DNA of 64,000 nucleotides from Planctomycetota bacterium (GCA_014237855.1 JABACD010000001.1:310001-374000); one strand, 5' to 3'; positions 44,058 through 54,616 are shown, numbered from the stretch's first letter. Notes: generated by a model from the letters alone, not told the origin. Translations and numbers: made by a program.

Positions 44058-45434
44058 TCATTCCACGTAGCCGAGCTTTCTCAGCACCTCTAGCTCTTCG
44101 TCGGTGATCGTACCCTGGGTGGCCTCACCGTCAGTTCGAAGCTCGTGGAGCTCTCGAGAAGATTTCCAGATCTCCTGCAACCGTGCTCGCCGTCGAAGGA
44201 ATTCCGGCTTCAGGATGCGGTCCTGGTCCTCTGGGTTCTCAAACGCAAGAGGGTCAGCAAAGTGCAACCAACGACCCTTTCCAGCCATGTCTGGCCGCAC
44301 TCCGTCGGGCACTGGGGGCTTGGTCTCCATGAGCTTCCCCTCGGTCGTGATCAATGCACGCCTGGCTTCGGTGCCGGCTATCTTCTCCGCATAGATCTCC
44401 TGGCTCCCGGGGTCACCTCCGAAGAGTGGCTCGCCCTGGCTGGGTAGCTCCGGCAAGTCCAGCAGATTGATCACGGTCGGAAAGAGATCCACAGAGTGAG
44501 TCATCTCCTCCACTCGTTTGCCGCTGGCAACACCTGGACCCCAGATCACGAGTGGAACGCGCAGGAGCTCGTTGTAGAGCGTCCTTGAGTGCAGATAGCC
44601 CCCATGCTCGCCAAACTCCTCGCCATGATCCGAAGTAAAGACGATCAGGGTGTTTGGATGGCGCTCCCGTACGGTCTTGATCAGCTTGGTCACAAGCTCG
44701 TCCACGTAGAGCACCGTCTCGTCGTACATGTCAATTGCTTGCTCGCGGTACTCCATACCGTACTCGTCGCGGATCATTGCGCCATTGGGCTGCAGCGCGC
44801 GAATAGGAGTGAGATGCTCGCTCTCGAAGTTGCGCTCACGTCCAGGCGGTGTCTCATACTCATGAGGCGACATCATGTGGCACCAGACGAAGGTTGGACC
44901 GGTGGCTTCATCTAGCAGCGCGGCCGTCGCTTCGGCGACAACTCGGTCATAGGTCGTGGTTCCAGGCAGCACGTCGAATCTGTCGAAGCCCTGATCAAAG
45001 CCTATTCTTGACGTCAGGGTTTGATTGGTCATCAGACAGACCGTGGACCAGCCCTGCTCTCGAAGAGCCTCGGGTAGAGTCGTGAAGCTCTCAGCCAGGA
45101 GATCGACCTTTCCAGATGCCGCACGATTGAAATCGCCCCACTGGCAACCATGAGTTGGCGGCAGGAGGCCGGTGAGGATCGAGGCTACAGAGGGCTTCGT
45201 CCATGGTGCATTGGCAAAGTGATTGAGGAAGACCGTCCCTTCCTCGGCCAGCGTATCGAGCCCGGGGGTCGTATCCCGCTCGTACCCCCCAAGGCCCGTG
45301 TGATCCACTCGCAGAGTGTCCACCAGGATGAAGAGAACGTGGGGCGGGGAATCCTCTTCTTGTCCGGAACAAGCGACCAGGGCCGCTGCCACGACACAGA
45401 TGATGGTGATCCAGATTCGATTCAGGCGACTCAT
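44058..45434 (-). CDS. Sulfatase-fold lipoprotein with Thr in place of the catalytic Cys
   Basis: 458 residues. Lipobox LVAC (Cys22). Metal-binding HVLFILVDTLRVDHTG starts the domain. At the site that holds the C/S-x-P-x-R formylglycine signature in true sulfatases the sequence is APWTKPSVASILTG, with Thr79 and no Arg. Such members more probably use Thr as a phosphatase or phosphotransferase nucleophile than act on sulfate esters. VFTSDHGEEFGEHGG gives the second metal site. The tail LRKLGYVE is common in this branch. It sits on the opposite strand between preA and the NCS1 transporter and has no obvious link to pyrimidine use. Confidence 0.8.
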   Translation of the reverse strand: MSRLNRIWITIICVVAAALVACSGQEEDSPPHVLFILVDTLRVDHTGLGGYERDTTPGLDTLAEEGTVFLNHFANAPWTKPSVASILTGLLPPTHGCQWGDFNRAASGKVDLLAESFTTLPEALREQGWSTVCLMTNQTLTSRIGFDQGFDRFDVLPGTTTYDRVVAEATAALLDEATGPTFVWCHMMSPHEYETPPGRERNFESEHLTPIRALQPNGAMIRDEYGMEYREQAIDMYDETVLYVDELVTKLIKTVRERHPNTLIVFTSDHGEEFGEHGGYLHSRTLYNELLRVPLVIWGPGVASGKRVEEMTHSVDLFPTVINLLDLPELPSQGEPLFGGDPGSQEIYAEKIAGTEARRALITTEGKLMETKPPVPDGVRPDMAGKGRWLHFADPLAFENPEDQDRILKPEFLRRRARLQEIWKSSRELHELRTDGEATQGTITDEELEVLRKLGYVE

Positions 45435-45507
45435 GGGCCGAGTCTAGCCGCCAATCGTCTTGAGATGGTCACTCATTTGAACGGCTCCGAAGCCCCCGTC
45501 CCTGCAC

Positions 45508-46956
45508 TCAATTCTGCCGGACCTTCATCGCCAGCGCGTAGACAGCACCTGAGATGAAGAAGCCCACAAACCAGGCGTAGGTGTAGATGCTCTCGAAGAA
45601 CGCGGGCACCTCATTTACGAGTCCCGCCTGCTTCATGAAGCCTGGAATATTGGGCAAGACCCCCAAGATCAGGGCCACGATGGCGATGGGGTTGTAGCCG
45701 CCACGATAGCGGAAGGCTCCATCTCGACGATAGAGGTCCTCAACCGAGATCTCAGTCCGTCTCACGATGAAGTAGTCCGCGATCACGATTCCTCCGATCG
45801 GCCCCAGCAGGGCGGAGTAACCGATCAACCAGGTGAAGATGTAGCCACCAGTCGATTCGATCAGCTTCCAGGGCAAGATCACAACACCAATTGCTGCGGT
45901 GATGAACCCACCGATTCTGAAAGTAGCCCGGCGTGGCGAAAGGTTGATGATGACATTCGCTGGCGAGACGACATTGGCAGCAATGTTCGTTGAGAGGGTC
46001 GCGACCGTCAGAGCAATCAAGGAGATCACGACTCCAGGCCCACGCCCCATCCGTCCGGCGAGGACCGTTGGGTCGGGAATCGCCTCACCGTAGATCACCA
46101 CCGTGGCTGAGGTGACCGCCACACCAATGAAGGCAAACAGGGTCATGAACAGCGGTAATCCCAGCGCCTGTCCAAGGATCTGCTCACGCTGAGACCTTGC
46201 GTAGCGGGTGAAGTCCGGAATATTGAGAGACAGCGTCGCCCAGAAACCAACCATGGCGGTCAGCGAGGGCAGGAAGACGGACAGGAATTGACCCTCCTTG
46301 GAACCACCCGGCCCAAAGGCTGACTCCGCTGAGAGCATCGGACCAAAACCATCAGCATGTACATAGGCCCATGTGAGCAGCGCCAGCCCCATCAGAATCA
46401 GAAAGGGTGCCGCCCAGGTCTCGAGCACCTTGATCGATTCTATGCCCCGGTAAATGACAACCAGCTGCATGGCCAGGAAGACACCAAAGCAGACGAGCTC
46501 TGCCAGGCTCAGGCCCAGGATTGGTAGATCCGCACCGCCTAGCGGCTCACCACGGAGCACACCGACCAGCTGAAAGATGGCTGATCCCCCGATCGCGGTT
46601 TGAATCCCGAACCACCCGCAGGCGACCAGACCCCTCAGTACAGAGGGGATGTGAGCGCCACTGATCCCAAAGCTCGCGCGACTGAGAACCGGGAAGGGCA
46701 CCCCCAGCTTTGTGCCTGCGTGGCCATTGAGGATCATTGGCACGAGAACAATGACATTACCCAGGAGGACGGTCCCCACCGCCTGCCACCAGTTCATCCC
46801 CAGCTCGATCAACCCCCCCGCGAGCATGTAGGTCGGAACACAGACCACCATGCCAATCCACAGTGAGGCCATGTGAAGAACCGACCAGTTCCTTCCTGCA
46901 GCTGTCGTCGGCGCGAGGTCGTCGTTGATGAGAGACGGATCAGGGTTGTTCAGCAT
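45508..46956 (-). CDS. NCS1-family nucleobase:cation symporter
   Basis: 482 residues with about 12 transmembrane helices. The N-terminus has LINDDLAPTT, a signature of NCS1 proteins just before helix 1. WSVLHMASLWIGMVVCVPTYML fits helix 1 of Mhp1/PucI-type carriers, and LVACGWFGIQTAIGG fits the substrate-binding helix 3. NIPDFTRYAR at the helix 6-7 junction is also typical. Likely substrates are cytosine, uracil or allantoin/hydantoin; a cytosine or uracil role is favoured by the neighbouring deaminase and dihydropyrimidinase operon. It is divergent from the deaminase with only 50 nt between starts. Confidence 0.85.
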   Translation of the reverse strand: MLNNPDPSLINDDLAPTTAAGRNWSVLHMASLWIGMVVCVPTYMLAGGLIELGMNWWQAVGTVLLGNVIVLVPMILNGHAGTKLGVPFPVLSRASFGISGAHIPSVLRGLVACGWFGIQTAIGGSAIFQLVGVLRGEPLGGADLPILGLSLAELVCFGVFLAMQLVVIYRGIESIKVLETWAAPFLILMGLALLTWAYVHADGFGPMLSAESAFGPGGSKEGQFLSVFLPSLTAMVGFWATLSLNIPDFTRYARSQREQILGQALGLPLFMTLFAFIGVAVTSATVVIYGEAIPDPTVLAGRMGRGPGVVISLIALTVATLSTNIAANVVSPANVIINLSPRRATFRIGGFITAAIGVVILPWKLIESTGGYIFTWLIGYSALLGPIGGIVIADYFIVRRTEISVEDLYRRDGAFRYRGGYNPIAIVALILGVLPNIPGFMKQAGLVNEVPAFFESIYTYAWFVGFFISGAVYALAMKVRQN

Positions 46957-47006
46957 GTGCTAGATTCTTCTCGTTCATGCCCCTCTCAGGCAACCGTGGA
47001 GATGAA

Positions 47007-47468
47007 ATGTCCGACCCCTTTCTTGATCAAGCTATCCAGGAAGCCCGCCTCGGCCTCGAGGAGGGCGGCATCCCAATCGGCTCCGTGCTCACTCTCGACG
47101 GAGAAATCGTAGGGCGCGGCCACAACAGGCGCATACAGCGAGGCAGCCCGATCCTCCATGCGGAGATGGATTGTCTGGAGAATGCAGGCCGTCTGCGAGC
47201 GGCAGAGTACAAACGCGCGGTGCTCTACTCGACCCTCTCACCATGCGACATGTGCAGTGGAACCGCCCTGCTCTACAAGATTCCCCGCATCGTGGTCGGC
47301 GAGAATCGCACCTTTCAGGGCCCAGAAGCCTACCTACGCGCTCGCGGCATCCAGCTCGAGATCGTAGACGATCCTCGCTGCGTCCAGCTGATGACCGACT
47401 TCATCGCCGCCCATCCCGGCCTCTGGAACGAGGACATCGGCGAGCACGAGCACCCTAGCTCGGGGTGA
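47007..47468 (+). CDS. Cytosine deaminase, yeast Fcy1-type (CDA fold)
   Basis: 153 residues from the ATG at 47007, chosen for GGAG with 5-nt spacing over an ATG at 46977. Converts cytosine to uracil. The zinc-dependent deaminase motif is complete: LHAEMDCLENAGRL (His ligand and catalytic Glu) and LSPCDMCSGTALLY (two Cys). IPRIVVGENRTF, LRARGI, VDDPRCVQLM and WNEDIGE follow the yeast Fcy1 pattern closely through the C-terminus, unlike guanine deaminase or TadA. E. coli uses the unrelated amidohydrolase CodA for this reaction. It is divergent from the NCS1 transporter. Confidence 0.85.
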   Translation: MSDPFLDQAIQEARLGLEEGGIPIGSVLTLDGEIVGRGHNRRIQRGSPILHAEMDCLENAGRLRAAEYKRAVLYSTLSPCDMCSGTALLYKIPRIVVGENRTFQGPEAYLRARGIQLEIVDDPRCVQLMTDFIAAHPGLWNEDIGEHEHPSSG

Positions 47469-47658
47469 ACCTCTCACCCAAGGACCCTCCTCGGTCTTGC
47501 CGGTCCATGCAAGGACACCCCTCGTTGGGGTCTGAGCCAGGCATCAGCCAGCGCTGTCCCGCCCTCTGCCAAGAGTTCCCTTTCCGAGAGCTCCACCATG
47601 AACAGCCGCGGGAAATGCCCCGGTACGAACGGGCTGACGGGAGGCTATCATGACCAAA

Positions 47659-47676
47659 CCAGGCAGGTTTGCCTGG
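47659..47676 (+). promoter_or_regulatory. Hairpin 23 nt upstream of the small-lipoprotein start
   Basis: CCAGGCA, loop GGTT, TGCCTGG is a perfect 7-bp stem. It ends 23 nt before the ATG at 47700 and has no T-run after it. The remaining 190 nt between the deaminase stop and this hairpin show nothing gene-like. Confidence 0.3.
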
Positions 47677-47699
47677 CGCCAACAAACCAAGAGAACACG

Positions 47700-48038
47700 A
47701 TGAAGACCCTACTCTACTTTGGACTCGCCCTCTTCCTGGCTGCATGCAGCGTCGAGATGAACTCAGACGAAACGCAGGCCCAGGAGCCGGTCACAATTAT
47801 CGAGGACATCGCAGTCGAGACTGGCATCCACAACGTTCAGTGTGGCTGCACGATTGATGGAATCGGCAAGTGCGGCAACTACATAGAGATAGCGGATCAG
47901 TTCGTGGTGATCGAGAATTCAGAAGAACTCGGATTGGGTGCCATGGAGTGGTGCAAGCATGGCCCTGCACAGGCCGAGGCCGCTGGTGAAGTCAAGAACG
48001 GCAAGTTCATTGCAGCGAGCCTGGTAGTCCAGGAATAG
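47700..48038 (+). CDS. Small cysteine-containing lipoprotein (DUF6370-like)
   Basis: 112 residues from the ATG at 47700, whose signal peptide has lipobox LAAC (Cys16). The mature part holds VQCGCTIDGIGKCGNYIEIADQFVVIE and then AMEWCKHGPAQAEAAGEVKNGKFIAASLVV. Four cysteines (two in CGC, then KCG and WCK) could form disulfides or bind a metal. The order Cys-cluster, 'V-I' strand, Cys with downstream A-x-x-x-G-E-V is reminiscent of DUF6370 proteins; I am not certain of that assignment. The upstream frame extending to 47598 is not needed. Confidence 0.6.
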   Translation: MKTLLYFGLALFLAACSVEMNSDETQAQEPVTIIEDIAVETGIHNVQCGCTIDGIGKCGNYIEIADQFVVIENSEELGLGAMEWCKHGPAQAEAAGEVKNGKFIAASLVVQE

Positions 48039-48051
48039 CAACCTTCGGGAG

Positions 48052-48170
48052 GCCCGGGCTGCGCCCTTCCGGGCAAGCCCGTGGCTGAGGCCCAACGGCA
48101 TGAGAGCGGGAGGCTGCGGAGGTGGTCATCCGCCCTTCTTACTTGCTCGGCATGAACCGGTACCGGCAAG
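48052..48170. terminator. Two hairpins between convergent genes
   Basis: GCCCGG (48052-48057) pairs with CCGGGC (48069-48074). Downstream CTTGC-CGG (48142-48150, one bulged T) pairs with CCG-GCAAG (48163-48170). They lie between the lipoprotein stop (48038) and the convergent hydrolase stop (48190), so termination in both directions is the likely use. Confidence 0.3.
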
Positions 48171-48189
48171 CTAGCGCCTGGGCCTCGCT

Positions 48190-49569
48190 CTAGGGCAGGC
48201 GCTCGATCCAGCCGGCGAGGCAGAGCAGAAACAAGCCATGGTTGCTTGCGAGATGGGCGCTATGGCCTGCCTCGGGGACTTCAATCCAGTGGCGTGACTG
48301 GGGCAAGCCAAGGAAGAACTCACGCTGCTCATTCCAATGCTCGCCGTCAAAGGTCAGCTCACCTTCGCCCTCGGAAGACATCGACTCGAATTCCATGCGC
48401 CCATAGAGCATCAAGGTCGGCACATCCAGCTCTGCAGGGTCGAAGAGCGGTAGCTCGTCCATGAAGTCATGAAGGGCTCCCGTCGGAACGGACCTGCCTT
48501 GGGCTAGCAAGTGGGTGGCAAACGCAGCTGGGGCATCTTCCTCGGAGTATCCGGGGATGAAGTCCATCACGGCAGCTTCGCGGGTCACGGGTCGCGTGTT
48601 GGCCTCGAGCGCTTCACGCCCCATGACCTCGCGCATGACCTCCTCAGAGGCTCTCGATCTCCAGCGGTATCCATAGAGCACAACTCCACGCACCTTATCC
48701 GGGTGCTGGGTGGCGAAGAGACCGGCAACCTGAGCTCCCCAGCTTGGCCCCACCACCACCGCCTTCTGAACTCCACGCAACTCCGTGATGAAGTCCATGG
48801 CGATAAGAACATCCCGTACCGCGCTGCGGGCTCCCCCCTTCGGGTTGTCGGACGGTGGACTGGAGAGGCCATAACCACCCACATCCACTGCGAAGACATC
48901 AAAGCCCCGGCTCGCAAGCGCATTCATCACCGAGTACTTGCGTAATGGAAAGTCCCAGGTGCCCCGTGCATTGAAAGTGGCACTGGGCAACAACAAGACA
49001 ACCGGTCGCTCTGACGCAGGTCGCTCGAGTTGAGCAGGCACAACCTTGTTCCAGATCGACAAGGAACGCTCTCCGTCCACCGCAAAGAGCTGGGTTGCTC
49101 GGGGGTCTCCAAGGCTCTGCGCCCTCCGAGTGCTCTTGACCATTCCAGGAGCGTGAGCATTGGGCACCGGAAAGCTCAGGTTGTACTGAGCAATCTTCCA
49201 GTCGCCGTCAATTCTCTCCAGCACTCCTGAACCGCGCACTTCCCCGTATTTCACGTTCTGCAAGCGTTCATCAAACCAGGCCACATCTTCGCTACCGGAG
49301 AGCTTGATATTTCTATCGCTTGCAACGTATGTCCAGCCGGTACCTCTCGAGAAGTAAGGCTCCGCATAATCACGGAACTCCGCGACCGACCAGCGTTCAT
49401 CCGCATCGGTCCCAATAAACACCCCATCCTCGGCCATCATGCCGAAGTACTGGTCAGAGTCGGCCATCCCCGCGGCACGGTGGAACTCATCGAGAACCAA
49501 GGAGACAGTCGCACTGGGGTCTGAAGGGTTGGGTGAGATCAGCAGCGGCAAGAGGAGGATCGACTTCAT
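48190..49569 (-). CDS. NTF2/SnoaL-like domain fused to alpha/beta hydrolase
   Basis: 459 residues from the ATG at 49569. A signal-like N-terminus (MKSILLLPLLISPNPSD) is followed by a SnoaL/DUF4440-type domain (about residues 20-145): FHRAAGMADSDQYFGMMAEDGVFIG, then WSVAEFRDYAEPYFS and GVLERIDGDWKIAQYNLSFPVPN. The C-terminal half is an alpha/beta hydrolase with GPSWGAQVAGLFA (nucleophile Ser in G-x-S-x-G), an Asp near LMLYGRMEFES or neighbouring residues, and EVPEAGHSAHLASN (catalytic His). The fusion is unusual. Probably exported. Its 5' region forms a 9-bp inverted repeat. Confidence 0.75.
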   Translation of the reverse strand: MKSILLLPLLISPNPSDPSATVSLVLDEFHRAAGMADSDQYFGMMAEDGVFIGTDADERWSVAEFRDYAEPYFSRGTGWTYVASDRNIKLSGSEDVAWFDERLQNVKYGEVRGSGVLERIDGDWKIAQYNLSFPVPNAHAPGMVKSTRRAQSLGDPRATQLFAVDGERSLSIWNKVVPAQLERPASERPVVLLLPSATFNARGTWDFPLRKYSVMNALASRGFDVFAVDVGGYGLSSPPSDNPKGGARSAVRDVLIAMDFITELRGVQKAVVVGPSWGAQVAGLFATQHPDKVRGVVLYGYRWRSRASEEVMREVMGREALEANTRPVTREAAVMDFIPGYSEEDAPAAFATHLLAQGRSVPTGALHDFMDELPLFDPAELDVPTLMLYGRMEFESMSSEGEGELTFDGEHWNEQREFFLGLPQSRHWIEVPEAGHSAHLASNHGLFLLCLAGWIERLP

Positions 49570-49577
49570 GCACTCAA

Positions 49578-49630
49578 GATAACTGCGGACGCTCCCCAGC
49601 ACCCCCTCCGAGAATTTTCTGGCAGTTATC
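49578..49630. promoter_or_regulatory. 9+9 bp inverted repeat next to the hydrolase start
   Basis: GATAACTGC (49578-49586) and GCAGTTATC (49622-49630) are perfect inverted copies separated by 35 nt. The near arm lies 8 nt before the hydrolase ATG on the minus strand. It could be a paired operator (centre-to-centre 44 bp) serving the divergent gene at 49691, or a leader hairpin whose loop holds a GGAGGGGG sequence. Confidence 0.45.
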
Positions 49631-49690
49631 GAATACCACAGAGAGCCTGGCGTAGGCTCAGCAACACCCCTTCCCCGGCCAAGATTCATC

Positions 49691-49891
49691 ATGGAAGCTC
49701 TTGGAGTCATCCTCCTCTACGCCCTCATCTCACTGCTCATCTGCGGTTTGGGTCTGTTTCTCTACCTGCGTTCAGTGGCCAGCCGAAGGACTCTCACCTG
49801 CCCACAGTGTGGCGAGGTTCAGACCGTGGAGCTCATGAATGCGACCCACTGCAACACCTGTGGCGCCCCATATTCCACATCCACTAACTAA
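49691..49891 (+). CDS. Small membrane protein with a zinc ribbon
   Basis: 66 residues. One transmembrane helix (VILLYALISLLICGLGLFLYL) is followed by a cytoplasmic zinc ribbon, CPQCG-x12-CNTCG, where two C-x-x-C knuckles are 15 residues apart. Membrane-tethered ribbons of this sort occur in many short proteins of unknown role. The YbjQ-family gene begins 20 nt later on the same strand. Confidence 0.65.
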   Translation: MEALGVILLYALISLLICGLGLFLYLRSVASRRTLTCPQCGEVQTVELMNATHCNTCGAPYSTSTN

Positions 49892-49911
49892 TCAGACCCC
49901 CGAACAAGACC

Positions 49912-50361
49912 ATGCTTGATCGAAAAGCACTACTCAGCGGAACCCGTCCGGAAATCTCTGGTGGCAAGATCATCATGACCGGTGCGCCCAGCTTGGATGG
50001 TTACGAGATCATGGAATACAAGGGCATGTGTTGGGGCATATCCATGCGCTCCAAGGACATGGGTCAGGACTGTGCGATGGGATTCAAGCAGCTGACAGGG
50101 GGAGAGCTAGCCTCCTACACACAACTCGGCGATGAGGCGCGGCAGAAGGCAATCCAGCGCCTGCTCGAGATGGCCCGACGCCAGGGTGCAAACGCTGTCA
50201 TCAACATCAACTTCGAGCTCAGCACCATGGGTCGTACAATGACCGTTGCAAACGGGACTGGGGTCGTGATTCGACCGATCGAGGGCTACGTGCCCGAGGG
50301 TGCAGTCGGAAATATTCTGGCAGAGATTCACGATGTGATCGCCAAGGACGAGACCAGTTGA
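49912..50361 (+). CDS. YbjQ/UPF0145 family protein (heavy-metal-binding domain)
   Basis: 149 residues. The conserved core has 'GYEIMEYKGMCWGISMRSKDMGQD', then LTGGELASYTQLGDEARQKAIQRLLEMARRQGANAVININFELS, the UPF0145/YbjQ pattern of 'G-x-x-x-x-Y-x-x-x-x-x-x-A-R-x-x-A' and GANAV. These pentameric proteins are annotated as heavy-metal binding, but function is unsettled. A zinc-ribbon gene precedes it and a four-helix Cys-containing membrane protein follows with a TTGA overlap. Confidence 0.8.
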   Translation: MLDRKALLSGTRPEISGGKIIMTGAPSLDGYEIMEYKGMCWGISMRSKDMGQDCAMGFKQLTGGELASYTQLGDEARQKAIQRLLEMARRQGANAVININFELSTMGRTMTVANGTGVVIRPIEGYVPEGAVGNILAEIHDVIAKDETS

Positions 50362-50924
50362 GTTCACCGTCCCAGAAGATTCTCTGGTGGCGGCATACAT
50401 GGTTCTTTGAATGGGCCCACAAGCCACTCTGCCAGCCATATAGCTCAGACGTTCTGCGACTTGGTCGCCTGCACCTCTGCAGAGGGTGTACCGCCCTTTG
50501 GTTTGGCGCACTGGCACTGGGCCCACTCATTGTCCTGGGAACCAACAGCCTCGACTGGGCATGGCTACTTCCGGTGTCCCTGGTCTCCACCTTCACGCTG
50601 TCCCATCCAGCCCTCTACCCCAGGTGGTCCCGAGGTCTGAAGGACCTCATTCGCCTGGCAGCAGGATGTCTCCCCATCTTCTGCATCGCCATGCTGCTTG
50701 GTGGAGCCCCGCTGCAGGGCGGTGCTGGCCTTGTGCTCATCGCCGGAGCCTACCTCACCTACAGGCACATGCGGACGGAACGTAGGCTCCTCGAATGCGA
50801 GCGATGCCCGGAGCTCAACACCGGAGTGTGCAGTGGCTATGCCCTGCAGGCTGAGGCAATCCGGTCCTGGGAGGCCGAGGCCTCTCGCCGTCAAATGGAG
50901 GAGCGAATCTCGGCCGGCGATTGA
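50358..50924 (+). CDS. Membrane protein with DUF2085-like Cys/His motif
   Basis: 188 residues from a TTG at 50358 overlapping the preceding stop (TTGA). HKPLCQPYSSDVLRLGRLHLCRGCTAL resembles the HKPLC...C-x-R-C metal-binding start of DUF2085 membrane proteins. Three or four helices follow (LWFGALALGPLIVL, WLLPVSLVSTFTL, AGCLPIFCIAMLLGGA). A second Cys cluster, ECERCPELNTGVCSGY, sits at the C-terminus. It could carry iron or zinc. With its neighbours (zinc ribbon, YbjQ) it makes a three-gene metal-site unit of unknown role. Confidence 0.6.
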   Translation: MSSPSQKILWWRHTWFFEWAHKPLCQPYSSDVLRLGRLHLCRGCTALWFGALALGPLIVLGTNSLDWAWLLPVSLVSTFTLSHPALYPRWSRGLKDLIRLAAGCLPIFCIAMLLGGAPLQGGAGLVLIAGAYLTYRHMRTERRLLECERCPELNTGVCSGYALQAEAIRSWEAEASRRQMEERISAGD

Positions 50925-50927
50925 GCT

Positions 50928-52082
50928 CTAGCAGAGGACCTCCAAGAACCTCTCCACGTCACGACCTCCGTTGTAGACATGGGGCGAGAGTCGCCACCCC
51001 CCATTTCGAAGCGAGACACTGATAGACGCCGCCTCCAACGATGCAGAGAGCTCCTCGAAGCTGCTGGAGTCACGCGGAGCAACCCGGAACAAGTGGTTTG
51101 CCTGGCGGCCGGATTCCAACAGGCTCATCTCGAAGCGGCTCTGGTCCAGGCCTTCTGCAACTGTCCGTGCAAAGTCCGTCGCGTGATCGCTGATGCTCTC
51201 GAGGCCCAGATTCAGAATCGTCTCGAGCCCTGCCTGCCACCCCGCCAGGCGAACGAAGGCAGAACTCTCTCCATGATCAAACTTTGCTGCCAGGCTCGCC
51301 CAACCGTCCGAGTACTCATTGAGTCGATTGAAGTCGCTCGAGCCTTCGAAGTTCTTCCAGTTGGCCTCGAGGGGCTCCAGGCGTTCTTGAAGCTCCGACT
51401 TCATGCGAATGAAGCCCGTTCCGTAAGGTCCCAGGAGCCACTTGTAGCCTGCACCAACAACCAGGTCTACCGGGTGGTCAGCATCGATCACCTTGTCAAC
51501 TCCAGCACTCTGGGTCACATCGAGCAGAGAGAGTGCGCCCGCCCGCGCAGCTATCTGGCAGATCAAGTCAACGTCGAGGCGAACACCATCAGTCCATGAG
51601 AGAGGGGCGACAGCTACCAGGGCTGTCCGCCCATCAATTTGCTGTATCAACCGCTCTGTTGCTCCAGCGCCACCGGGAACCAGGATCAGTTCGAATCCGT
51701 GCTCCAAGAGGCGCTTCCAGGTCTGCACGTTGCTAGGAAACTGGCCGTCTACCCCCAGGATCCGCCGTCGCCCTCCGACCAGAGCGTCTGCATCGGTTCG
51801 CAGGTTCCATGCGAGTATTGCCATCCCGAAACTTGCCGATCCAGTGAGGCTGAAACTCCCTGGTTGGCCGCCGACAACTCGAGCCAGAAGCTCACGGATA
51901 CGTTCCAGTGGATTGAAGAACTCATCCGCTCCAAAGTCCGGGCTCGCCATCCTTCGAAGGGTCGATTCCATGGCATCCAGAGCAACAACCGGCTTGGGTG
52001 ACATGTAGGCCGCATTGATGAAGGTACGGCCCTGGCCGTGAATGCCGAACAGGTCAGCGCCGGGATGATTCAGGTCTTCCAT
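50928..52082 (-). CDS. Class V aminotransferase-fold protein (cysteine-desulfurase-like)
   Basis: 384 residues from the ATG at 52082; a TTG at 52106 overlapping the upstream stop (TTGA) would add 8 residues and is a real alternative. Fold-type I PLP residues: SLTGSASFGMAILAW binds the phosphate, DVTQSAG supplies the Asp-x-x-Gln that contacts the ring, and GAGYKWLLGPYGTGF has the Lys. No active-site Cys loop of desulfurases is apparent. Relatives include isopenicillin-epimerase-like and kynureninase-like enzymes; the substrate is unknown. It follows the M1 peptidase gene on the same strand. Confidence 0.8.
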   Translation of the reverse strand: MEDLNHPGADLFGIHGQGRTFINAAYMSPKPVVALDAMESTLRRMASPDFGADEFFNPLERIRELLARVVGGQPGSFSLTGSASFGMAILAWNLRTDADALVGGRRRILGVDGQFPSNVQTWKRLLEHGFELILVPGGAGATERLIQQIDGRTALVAVAPLSWTDGVRLDVDLICQIAARAGALSLLDVTQSAGVDKVIDADHPVDLVVGAGYKWLLGPYGTGFIRMKSELQERLEPLEANWKNFEGSSDFNRLNEYSDGWASLAAKFDHGESSAFVRLAGWQAGLETILNLGLESISDHATDFARTVAEGLDQSRFEMSLLESGRQANHLFRVAPRDSSSFEELSASLEAASISVSLRNGGWRLSPHVYNGGRDVERFLEVLC

Positions 52083-52102
52083 GAGTATCGAGCCCAGCAG
52101 CC

Positions 52103-54436
<2,334 letters not shown>

Positions 54437-54616
54437 GACGCGTATTGGCTGAGGGGGCAAGGAGGGCCGGGCCTCCTGTACAGGACCCCGAAATTGTATC
54501 GCCTCCCTGACTGCCTGCTCGCCACACCGGACAGTCCTCCCTTGGGGGAGGCCTATCAAGGCGCTAGTCTCCCCTTACCAGTCCGGCGCTGGAAATCGGA
54601 AGCCCCTCAGAAGCCC

